Of a stretch of 8,572 bases of DNA, positions 1-5,761 are shown piece after piece. The number at the start of each line of letters is the position of its first letter. Positions within the stretch are counted from its first letter, which is position 1. The translations under genes and the position numbers were made by a program. The DNA comes from DAOTVC01 sp034437215 (lineage in GTDB: Bacteria > Chloroflexota > Anaerolineae > B4-G1 > SLSP01), in NCBI GenBank assembly GCA_034437215.1, contig DAOTVC010000120.1, positions 1 to 8,572 on the forward strand. The letters are read 5' to 3'. A model generated the notes under the pieces. It worked only from the letters and a program-made list of their open reading frames with translations. It ran no database searches and was not told the origin of the DNA.

Positions 1-9
1 CATGATTTT

Positions 10-36
10 CTCAGTGTTCTCTGTGTCCTCTGTGGT
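10..36. repeat. Imperfect 9-bp tandem repeat (CTCTGTGTC-like)
   Basis: Three consecutive 9-nt units are visible: CTCAGTGTT, CTCTGTGTC and CTCTGTGGT, followed by GAAA. On the other strand this reads as ACCACAGAG-GACACAGAG-AACACTGAG. Sequences of this kind (CACAGAGG-type strings) recur between genes in many large environmental bacterial genomes, so I read it as one copy of a dispersed intergenic element. That is recollection of a pattern, not a search result. It is not inside any supported gene. Confidence 0.55.
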
Positions 37-112
37 GAAATAGAGTCCTTTCAGGAGAGCCCTTAGGTTTTTCCTCGTTGGAAGAGGGACGTAAGCACCT
101 TTTCACTACGAG

Positions 113-153
113 TTTCGGGGTTTGGCGAGGAAATCTGTACAAATTCCCCGAAA
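113..153. promoter_or_regulatory. Inverted repeat just upstream of the DUF4397 promoter
   Basis: TTTCGGGG (113-120) and CCCCGAAA (146-153) are perfect 8-nt complements separated by 25 nt. The right arm ends 5 nt before the -35 box at 159. The position would suit an operator, but the arms are far apart and no cognate regulator is adjacent. A weak terminator of an upstream gene is less likely because no T-tract follows on either strand. Confidence 0.25.
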
Positions 154-158
154 AACTC

Positions 159-187
159 TTGACAAAACCTGAACAACCCTGTATAAT
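159..187 (+). promoter_or_regulatory. Perfect-consensus sigma70-type promoter
   Basis: TTGACA at 159-164 and TATAAT at 182-187 are both exact consensus hexamers with the optimal 17-nt spacer. Transcription should start near 194, giving a leader of about 54 nt before the ATG at 248. The surrounding DNA is AT-rich compared with the rest of the window. It should drive strong, largely activator-independent expression of the DUF4397 gene, and possibly read-through into the heliorhodopsin genes. Confidence 0.85.
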
Positions 188-247
188 ATAGATAGTTGTT
201 TAGGTAATCCATAAGTAACCATTTCAAATACCGTAGGAGGTAGTAAG

Positions 248-1057
248 ATGAAACGCTTGATCGTTGCCGTACTCGCTACACTGTTGGTGCTCTCGATGTC
301 GTCCCTGGCCTTGGCCCAGGAGAACATGGCCCGCGTCCGCGTGGTCCACGCCTCACCCGATGCTCCCGCCGTTGATGTCTGGGTGAACGGGAACGTCGCC
401 TTCAGCAACGCCCCCTTCACGGGGATCACCGATTACGCCAGCCTCGAACCCGCCGGCTACAACGTCCAGGTCGTCCCCACCGGTGAGACCGAGCCCGTCG
501 TCATCGACGCCGACCTCGACCTCGCCGCCAACACCGACTACACCGTCGTCGCCGTTGGCGCTCTGGAGAACATCGAACCCCTCGTCCTCGTGGACAACAA
601 CAGCCGTCCTGCCGAGGGCAAGGCGCACGTCCGCTTCGTCCACGCCTCACCCGACGCCCCCGCCGTGGACATCGCCGTCGCCGCTGGCGGACCCGTCCTC
701 TTCAGCAACGTCGCCTTCAAGGAAGTGGGCAGCTACCTGCCCGTGGACGCCGCGACCTACGATCTCGAGGTGCGGATTGCCGGCACCGAGGACGTCGCCC
801 TCTCCGTACCCAACCTGACCCTCGACGAGGGGACCGTCTACACCGTCTTCGCCATGGGCCTCGCCGGTGGTGAGCCCGCCCTGAGGGCCGTGCCCTCCGT
901 CGACGCCGCCTACGGCCCCAGCAGCGCCATGCTCCCCGAGAGCGGTGGCAGCCCCTGGAGCCTCGCCACCATCGCCCTCGTCCTCGCCGGACTGACTCTG
1001 ATCGCAGGTGGGTTGGTTACCCGGTTGGTGCCTGCCAAGGCTACCCGTCGCCAGTAA
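248..1057 (+). CDS. Secreted surface protein with two DUF4397 domains and an LPxTG-like C-terminal anchor
   Basis: The 269-aa protein is built for export. It has a short K/R start, a hydrophobic core at residues 4-22 and a likely signal-peptidase cut after ALA-Q near residue 24. Two DUF4397 repeats follow, at about 28-118 and 126-218. Each opens with the near-identical string VHASPDAPAVD (residues 33-43 and 131-141), an exact 98-residue offset that is also visible in the DNA (344-360 and 638-654). The C-terminus has LPESG (229-233), a hydrophobic helix (about 237-258) and a basic tail ending TRRQ, which is the architecture of a sortase signal with S in place of T. A plain C-terminal membrane anchor is the alternative. 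The function of DUF4397 is not established. An AGGAGG site at 235-240, 7 nt before the ATG, fixes the start. The consensus promoter implies abundant expression, as for a cell-envelope or matrix protein. Confidence 0.88.
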   Translation: MKRLIVAVLATLLVLSMSSLALAQENMARVRVVHASPDAPAVDVWVNGNVAFSNAPFTGITDYASLEPAGYNVQVVPTGETEPVVIDADLDLAANTDYTVVAVGALENIEPLVLVDNNSRPAEGKAHVRFVHASPDAPAVDIAVAAGGPVLFSNVAFKEVGSYLPVDAATYDLEVRIAGTEDVALSVPNLTLDEGTVYTVFAMGLAGGEPALRAVPSVDAAYGPSSAMLPESGGSPWSLATIALVLAGLTLIAGGLVTRLVPAKATRRQ

Positions 1058-1068
1058 CTCCCACATAC

Positions 1069-1112
1069 GGGAGGAGGGGTCGATGCCACTCCCGGCCCCT
1101 CCTCCCCTTATT
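1069..1112 (+). terminator. GC-rich hairpin, probably a leaky terminator or attenuator
   Basis: GGGAGGAGGGG (1069-1079) pairs perfectly with CCCCTCCTCCC (1096-1106). The stem can extend inward by a T-G, a C-G and a G-C pair, leaving a loop of about 10 nt. It is followed only by CTTATT, a weak T-tract, so termination may be partial. It sits 12 nt after the DUF4397 stop. The gap before the heliorhodopsin start shows no convincing promoter, so some read-through may supply the downstream genes. Confidence 0.55.
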
Positions 1113-1121
1113 CAAAAGTGA
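1083..1121 (+). CDS. Possible proline-rich mini-ORF (leader peptide?)
   Basis: An ATG at 1083 sits 3 nt after the GGAGGGG run at 1073-1079 and opens a 12-codon frame, MPLPAPPPLIQK, ending in TGA at 1119-1121. The stop lies 12 nt before the heliorhodopsin start. Its CCT CCT CCC codons form the 3' arm of the hairpin, so the proline run may simply be the complement of a purine-rich stem. If translated, the PPP stretch would be a candidate ribosome-stalling site. This is a weak call, listed because of its position. Confidence 0.12.
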   Translation: MPLPAPPPLIQK

Positions 1122-1133
1122 GGTTCTGGAGAG

Positions 1134-1991
1134 ATGAGCACCACAACGTCGGAAAAGACCATCGCGGGCCAACACCCGCCCCGTTCAAAGAACCAGACCG
1201 GAATCGACCGCTGGAATGATACCGTTGACGAGCAAACCTTCAAGGGGCTCCGCCGCTTCAACGCCATTATGGGCTTCTTCCACCTTCTACAGGGCATACT
1301 CATGATCGTGCTGAGCAACGACACCACCTACCCCTTCACCACCGCCTTCCTCCAGTTCGACACCTCGACAATGAGCCTCACGACCAACCTGCAGGAAGCC
1401 GGCGCGCTCCTCTTCGGCCCCGCCGTCGCCCTCTTCCTCCTCATCTCCGCCGTGGCCCACTTCTTCCTCGCCACCCTCGGCTACCGCTGGTACGTCCGCA
1501 ACTTGAAGCAGGGGATGAATCCGGCGCGCTTCTACGAGTATGCCCTGAGCTCCTCCTGGATGATCGTCCTCATCGGGATGCTGGTGGGCATGTACGACAT
1601 CCCCAGCCTCATCCTCCTCTTCTCCCTCAACGCCACCATGAACCTCTTCGGGCGGATGATGGAGCTCCACAACCAGAGCACCGAGGGCACCGATTGGACG
1701 GCCTTCATCTACGGCTCTCTCGCGGGCCTCGTCCCCTGGATCGTCCTGGGCCTCTACCTCTTTGGCGCCGCCAGCTCCGCCGACACCCGCCCACCCGACT
1801 TCGTCTACGCCATCATCGCCTCCATCTTCGTCTTCTTCAACGTCTTCGCCCTGAATATGTATCTGCAGTACAAGCGCGTCGGCCCGTGGAGGAACTACCT
1901 CTTCGGGGAGCGGATGTTCATCGTGCTGAGCCTGGTCGCCAAGACGGCCCTGGCCTGGCAGATCTTCGCCGGCACCCTGGCGCCGGTGTAG
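1134..1991 (+). CDS. heR: Heliorhodopsin
   Basis: The 285-aa protein has seven membrane helices at about 42-61, 87-114, 130-153, 155-178, 188-210, 220-246 and 257-281. Helix 7 carries the family signature SLVAKTALAWQIFAGTL, with Lys270 as the retinal Schiff-base lysine. Helix 3 has RFYEYALSS, with Glu135 as the likely counterion. His50 (GFFHLLQG) and His109 (AVAHFF) match the two conserved histidines near the retinal pocket in characterised heliorhodopsins. The family binds retinal, has an inverted topology (N-terminus inside) and a slow photocycle. Most members do not pump ions, and their roles are largely unknown. The first ~38 residues are hydrophilic and longer than I expect for the family. 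A GTGAGG (1118-1123) or GGAG (1128-1131) ribosome site supports the ATG. The gene leads a close-packed set with a hydrolase (25-nt gap) and a TspO-like gene. No retinal-synthesis gene is visible nearby. Confidence 0.95.
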   Translation: MSTTTSEKTIAGQHPPRSKNQTGIDRWNDTVDEQTFKGLRRFNAIMGFFHLLQGILMIVLSNDTTYPFTTAFLQFDTSTMSLTTNLQEAGALLFGPAVALFLLISAVAHFFLATLGYRWYVRNLKQGMNPARFYEYALSSSWMIVLIGMLVGMYDIPSLILLFSLNATMNLFGRMMELHNQSTEGTDWTAFIYGSLAGLVPWIVLGLYLFGAASSADTRPPDFVYAIIASIFVFFNVFALNMYLQYKRVGPWRNYLFGERMFIVLSLVAKTALAWQIFAGTLAPV

Positions 1992-2016
1992 GACGAGGCA
2001 TGCGGAGGCCCCCTAG

Positions 2017-3057
2017 GTGAAACGTATCGGACGCGCTCTGCTCATCGGGTTGGGCATCCTGCTCCTCCTCCTGCTCGTCGGCCCCTTCCTGGTGCCCGTG
2101 CCGCCCCTCGAGGGGACGGTACCGCCCCGCCGGCTCGCCGACCCCGACAGCCGCTTCGTCGAGGTCGACGGCCTCACCGTCCATTACAAGCTGGAGGGGG
2201 AGGGGGAGCCCGTCTTCCTTCTGCTGCACGGCTTCGGCGCCAGCACCTTCTCCTGGCGGGAGGTGATGACGCCGCTGGCGGAGCTGGGCACCGTCGTCGC
2301 CTACGACCGTCCGGCCTTCGGGCTGACGGAGCGCCCCCTATCCGGCGAGTGGGAGCAGGGGGAGAACCCCTACGGCGGCGAGGCGCAGGTGGCGCTGGCC
2401 GTGAACCTGCTCGAGGCGCTGGGCTACGAGGAGGCCATCTTCGTCGGGAACTCGGCGGGGGGCACCGTAGCGATCCAGACCGCCCTCGCCCACCCCGAGC
2501 GGGTCAGGGCCCTGGCGCTCGTCGATCCGGCGGTCTACACCGGAGGACCCGGACCGGCGGTACATTGGCTCCTGAACACGCCCCAGGCCGACCACGTCGG
2601 CCCGCTCCTCGTCCGCGCCATTCAATCGCGGGGGGAGTCACTGCTGGAGACGGCCTGGCACGATCCCACGAAGATCACGCCGGAGATCCGTGCGGGCTAC
2701 CGCCGGCCCCTGCAGGCGGAGCACTGGGATCGGGCGCTGTGGGAGCTCTCCCAGGCGCGGGAGCCCGACAACCTTCCCGAGCGGGTGGATGAGCTGGCGC
2801 AGCCCGTCCTCGTCATCACCGGCGACGACGACCGCGTCGTCCCCACCGAGCAGAGCGTTCGGCTGGCGGCGGAGATCCCGGGAGCCGAGCTCGAGGTCCT
2901 CGAGGCCTGCGGGCACGTTCCCCAGGAGGAGTGCCCCGGACCCTTCATGGACGCCGTGCGTGCCTTTGTCGCATCGCTGGATGCGGAAGGGGCCGGATCA
3001 GATTACGATAGAGCTGTGCGCTCCCCAGCCCCCTGTTCCCTTCTTACTTATCCCTAA
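2017..3057 (+). CDS. Membrane-anchored alpha/beta-hydrolase
   Basis: The 346-aa protein begins with an uncleaved-looking hydrophobic helix (residues 7-28), then PVPPLEG, suggesting an N-terminal anchor with the catalytic domain outside the membrane. An alpha/beta-hydrolase fold spans about 46-320. It shows oxyanion motif HGFG (71-74), YDRPAFGLTERP (96-107), nucleophile elbow GNSAGG with Ser146, acid motif GDDDRVVP with Asp272, and GHVPQEECP with His300 as the catalytic base. Residues 174-250 form the variable cap that sets substrate choice. The family includes esterases, lipases, epoxide hydrolases and C-C hydrolases, and the substrate cannot be read from sequence. The GTG start has GGAGG at 2004-2008, 8 nt upstream. 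The last ~24 residues do not resemble hydrolase sequence and look like read-through into former intergenic DNA. The gene sits between the heliorhodopsin and the TspO-like gene, so a lipid or isoprenoid ester substrate is possible but speculative. Confidence 0.88.
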   Translation: MKRIGRALLIGLGILLLLLLVGPFLVPVPPLEGTVPPRRLADPDSRFVEVDGLTVHYKLEGEGEPVFLLLHGFGASTFSWREVMTPLAELGTVVAYDRPAFGLTERPLSGEWEQGENPYGGEAQVALAVNLLEALGYEEAIFVGNSAGGTVAIQTALAHPERVRALALVDPAVYTGGPGPAVHWLLNTPQADHVGPLLVRAIQSRGESLLETAWHDPTKITPEIRAGYRRPLQAEHWDRALWELSQAREPDNLPERVDELAQPVLVITGDDDRVVPTEQSVRLAAEIPGAELEVLEACGHVPQEECPGPFMDAVRAFVASLDAEGAGSDYDRAVRSPAPCSLLTYP

Positions 3058-3074
3058 TCCCTAAGATTTTATCG

Positions 3075-3081
3075 AAAGGAG
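3075..3081 (+). promoter_or_regulatory. Ribosome binding site deciding the TspO-like start
   Basis: AAAGGAG lies 9 nt before the ATG at 3091. The in-frame TTG at 3085 would leave only 3 nt, so the ATG is the better start and removes two residues from the longest reading frame. Confidence 0.7.
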
Positions 3082-3090
3082 TGATTGACT

Positions 3091-3867
3091 ATGAAAAAAC
3101 TCTCGGCTCTCAACATCGTGAACGCGCTGATCACCCTGGCTGTGATCACCGTCAACGCCCTCGCCAACATCCTGCCCTTCAACGGGCTGACGACGGGGGA
3201 CATCGCCGACCGCTTCGACATCTACTTCGTCCCCGCCGGCTACGTCTTCTCCATCTGGAGCGTCATCTACGTGGGCGTCATCGCCTACACCGTCTACCAG
3301 CTCCTGCCCGCCCACCGGAGCGATGAGAAGGTGGAGCGCATCGGCTACCTCTACGCCCTCTCGGGCGTCGCCAACATCGCCTGGCTCTTCCTCTGGCACT
3401 ACGAGATCTTCCCCCTCACCATCGTGGCGATGCTCCTCCTCCTCGGCTCCCTGATCGCCATCTACCTGCGCGCGGGCATCGGCGAGAGCGCCTTCACCTC
3501 CCTGCAGCGCTGGACCGTCCAGGTGCCCTTCAGCATCTACCTCGGCTGGGTCAGCGTAGCGACCGTCGCCAACGCCACCCAGCTGCTCGACTACCTCGAC
3601 TGGAATCGCTGGGGCCTCAGCGCCGAGACCTGGGCCATCATCATGCTCGTCGTCGCGGCTGCCATCGCCCTCGCCGTCATCTGGACACGGCGGGACGCCG
3701 CCTACGGGCTCGTCTTCGTCTGGGCCTACGTAGGCATCGCCATCAAGCACGCTTCCACACCGCCCGTCGCCATCCCGGCGGGTGTGCTGGCCGGCATCAT
3801 TGCGCTCGTCATCCTCGTGCGAAGCCTCCTACGGTCCTCAACGCCCCAACCCCGACCGGTTACCTGA
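3091..3867 (+). CDS. Enlarged TspO/MBR (tryptophan-rich sensory protein)-like membrane protein
   Basis: The 258-aa integral membrane protein has about eight hydrophobic segments (roughly 7-29, 48-70, 84-103, 108-127, 143-165, 180-198, 203-220, 227-246). The first five resemble the TspO/MBR core. FVPAGYVFSIWSVIY (46-60) parallels the TspO 'PPxWVFxxVWTxLY' block. ANIAWLFLW (94-102) parallels 'LNxxWSxxFF'. VPFSIYLGWVSVATVAN (145-161) parallels 'PYLxWVxFAxxLN'. Typical TspO proteins are about 155-180 aa with five helices, so this one carries an extra C-terminal block of about three helices. TspO relatives bind porphyrins and isoprenoid-type ligands and act in light, oxygen and oxidative-stress responses in some bacteria. 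The ligand here is unknown. The start is the ATG with AAAGGAG 9 nt upstream. It follows the hydrolase by 33 nt and is the last gene before a strong terminator, so it probably shares a transcript with the heliorhodopsin. Confidence 0.8.
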   Translation: MKKLSALNIVNALITLAVITVNALANILPFNGLTTGDIADRFDIYFVPAGYVFSIWSVIYVGVIAYTVYQLLPAHRSDEKVERIGYLYALSGVANIAWLFLWHYEIFPLTIVAMLLLLGSLIAIYLRAGIGESAFTSLQRWTVQVPFSIYLGWVSVATVANATQLLDYLDWNRWGLSAETWAIIMLVVAAAIALAVIWTRRDAAYGLVFVWAYVGIAIKHASTPPVAIPAGVLAGIIALVILVRSLLRSSTPQPRPVT

Positions 3868-3897
3868 CGGGGAGGCGGGCCGGATGTGTTTCAAGCA

Positions 3898-3934
3898 AGG
3901 TGGCCTCCGACCAAGTCGGAGGCCACCTCTTTTT
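3898..3934 (+). terminator. Strong rho-independent terminator
   Basis: The arms GGTGGCCTCCGAC (3899-3911) and GTCGGAGGCCACC (3915-3927) are perfect complements with a CAA loop. An outer A-T pair (3898/3928) makes a 14-bp stem, and TCTTTTT (3928-3934) follows. It ends the heliorhodopsin-hydrolase-TspO-like unit and separates it from the promoter that begins at 3948. Confidence 0.93.
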
Positions 3935-3947
3935 AAGCGCCCGCTCC

Positions 3948-3976
3948 TTGACAGGGAGCGCGCTCCGGTCTACCAT
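3948..3976 (+). promoter_or_regulatory. Promoter of the dynamin-like GTPase operon
   Basis: TTGACA at 3948-3953 is an exact -35 hexamer. TACCAT at 3971-3976 matches 4 of 6 bases of the -10 consensus (both TA and AT ends), with a 17-nt spacer. It lies between the upstream terminator and the ATG at 4015, with a start site expected near 3983. The weaker -10 box and the palindrome in its spacer suggest regulated expression. Confidence 0.65.
3955..3966. promoter_or_regulatory. 12-bp perfect palindrome in the promoter spacer (candidate operator)
   Basis: GGAGCGCGCTCC is a perfect palindrome between the -35 and -10 boxes. A further copy of CGCTCC at 3942-3947 makes a second inverted pair with GGAGCG (3955-3960) around the -35 hexamer. 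MerR-family regulators classically bind dyads in the spacer, and the last gene of this operon is a MerR-type regulator. The spacer here is 17 nt rather than the 19-20 nt of classic MerR-activated promoters, so repression would fit better than activation by DNA twisting. Confidence 0.45.
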
Positions 3977-4014
3977 AGCTCTACACCACAGGGTAACCGA
4001 GAGCGGGGAGGAAG

Positions 4015-5748
4015 ATGTTAAAACCGATCCTGACGCAGACCGAAGAAGAGATTGTCTCCGAGGAGCGCCGGCTCCTGAACGACCTGCAGATGGTCCTGGC
4101 GCGCTTCGACGTGTCGCCTGAGGAGCAGGAGACGCTGCAGCGCTCCATCCGCCAGCTGGACGAACTCTTCCTGCTCGTCATCGTGGGCGAGTTCAACGCC
4201 GGCAAGAGCGCCTTCATCAACGCCCTCCTGGGGCAGCCCGTACTCGAGATGGGCGTGACCCCCACGACGACGCGCATCCACCTCCTCGGCTACGGGCCGG
4301 AGCTGCTGCGCACCCTCGACGCCGAGGGGATCGAGCACATCACCGCCCCCGTCGAGATCCTCGAGGAGATCAACATCGTCGACACACCGGGCACCAACGC
4401 CATCTTCCGCGAGCACGAGGCCCTCACGCGGGAGTTCGTCCCCCGCTCCGACATGGTCCTCTTCGTCACCTCCGCCGACCGCCCCTTCACCGAGAGCGAG
4501 CGCCAGTTCCTGGAGCGCATCCGTGACTGGGGCAAGAAGATCGTGATCGTCGTCAACAAGATCGACATCCTGGAGACGCTGGAGGAGGTGGCCCAGATCG
4601 AGGCCTTCATCGCCGAGAACGCCCGCCTCCTGCTGGGCTTCACACCCGAGATCTACCCCATCTCGGCCCGCAACGCCCTGCGCGCCAAGCAGCAGCGGGA
4701 CGGCACCCTGCGGGCCGCGAGCCGCTTCGAGGCGCTGGAGCAGGCCATCAACGACACCCTCGACCAGGAAGAGCGCATCCGCCTGAAGCTGCTCAACCCC
4801 CTGCGCGTGGGGACGCACCTTATCTCCGAAACCCTCGAGGTCATCGACGCCCGGCTGACGCTCCTCAAGGACGACGTCACCGCCATCGAGGACATCGAGC
4901 GCCAGCTGGGGATGTACAAGGAGGACGTGTGGCAGGACTTCGGCTACCGCCTCACCGCCATCGACAACGTCCTTCACGAGTTCGAGAACCGGGGGATGGC
5001 CTACTTCGACGAGACGATGCGGCTGGCCCGCATCTTCGACCTCCTGAACCGCTCGCGGATTCAGGCCGAGTTCGAGGAGCAGGTGGTGCGGGACGTCCCC
5101 CAGACCATCGAGCGGCGCGTCGACGAGATCATCGACTGGCTGGTGGCCCAGAACCTGACCCAGTGGCAGGCGGTGATGGATCACCTGGCGGAGCGGCGGA
5201 CGGAGCACACCCGCCGGATGGTGGGCACCATCGGCGGCGCCTTCGACTACGACCGCGACCGCCTTCTCGTGACGGTGGGGCGCGCCGCCCAGGAGGTCGT
5301 CGAGAGCTACGACCAGAGGGGGGAGGCCGACCGCATGGCGGGCACGGTGCAGCAGGCGGTCACCGAGACGGCCATCGTCGAGGCGGGGGCCATCGGCCTG
5401 GGGGCCCTCCTCACCGCAATCTTCTCCACCGTCGCCCTCGACCTGACGGGCATTCTGGCCGCCACCGCCCTCGCCGCCCTGGGCCTCTTCATCATCCCCG
5501 CCCGGCGGCGCAAGGTGAAGCAGGAGCTCCGCGAGAAGATCACGCGCATGCGCGAGCAGCTGCTGACCACCCTCACCCGGCAGTTCAAGGAGGAGCTGGA
5601 GCGGAGCCTGCAGCGCATCCGGGAGGCCATCGCCCCCTACACTCGCTTCGTGCGGGCCGAACGGAAGCACCTCACCGAGACGCAGGAGGAGCTGCAGCGC
5701 ATCCGCGACGGGCTCAACCGCCTCGAGGGGCAGATCGAGAGATTGTGA
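4015..5748 (+). CDS. Bacterial dynamin-like GTPase
   Basis: The 577-aa protein has an N-terminal GTPase domain with all motifs: P-loop GEFNAGKS (58-65), switch I GVTPTT (80-85), DTPG (123-126), NKID (181-184) and a G5-like SAR (217-219). Long helical stretches follow (about 236-450), then two close hydrophobic segments (about 455-474 and 479-495), then a basic ARRRKVK and a coiled-coil tail (about 500-577). This GTPase / stalk / hydrophobic paddle / stalk order is that of bacterial dynamin-like proteins, which polymerise on and remodel membranes or help repair them. GEFNAGKS is the usual P-loop of this group. The ATG has GGGGAGGA at 4005-4012, only 2 nt away (3 nt from GGAGG), which is short but acceptable. 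It is the first gene of a five-gene unit, with 13 nt to the next. Many relatives come in pairs, but only one is present here, and a partner could lie elsewhere in the genome. Confidence 0.92.
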   Translation: MLKPILTQTEEEIVSEERRLLNDLQMVLARFDVSPEEQETLQRSIRQLDELFLLVIVGEFNAGKSAFINALLGQPVLEMGVTPTTTRIHLLGYGPELLRTLDAEGIEHITAPVEILEEINIVDTPGTNAIFREHEALTREFVPRSDMVLFVTSADRPFTESERQFLERIRDWGKKIVIVVNKIDILETLEEVAQIEAFIAENARLLLGFTPEIYPISARNALRAKQQRDGTLRAASRFEALEQAINDTLDQEERIRLKLLNPLRVGTHLISETLEVIDARLTLLKDDVTAIEDIERQLGMYKEDVWQDFGYRLTAIDNVLHEFENRGMAYFDETMRLARIFDLLNRSRIQAEFEEQVVRDVPQTIERRVDEIIDWLVAQNLTQWQAVMDHLAERRTEHTRRMVGTIGGAFDYDRDRLLVTVGRAAQEVVESYDQRGEADRMAGTVQQAVTETAIVEAGAIGLGALLTAIFSTVALDLTGILAATALAALGLFIIPARRRKVKQELREKITRMREQLLTTLTRQFKEELERSLQRIREAIAPYTRFVRAERKHLTETQEELQRIRDGLNRLEGQIERL

Positions 5749-5761
5749 GAGGAGGGCAACG

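Noticed and set aside
1134..1991. Type-1 (pumping) microbial rhodopsin
   Set aside because: Helix 3 lacks a proton-pump D-T-x or D-x-x motif, and the SLVAKTALAWQ helix 7, RFYEYALSS helix 3 and conserved histidines are heliorhodopsin features.
2017..3057. Retinal-producing or retinyl-ester enzyme
   Set aside because: The position beside heliorhodopsin invites this reading, but the sequence supports only a generic alpha/beta-hydrolase with a membrane anchor. Nothing in it points to a retinoid substrate.
3000..3065. Mobile-element or telomere-like repeat at TCCCTAATCCCTAA
   Set aside because: There are only two short units, with no terminal inverted repeats, target duplications or transposase nearby.
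3061..3750. 229-codon minus-strand frame opposite the TspO-like gene
   Set aside because: It is acidic and Gly/Asp/Val-rich with no recognisable motif. The sense strand encodes a convincing multi-helix membrane protein with a ribosome site.
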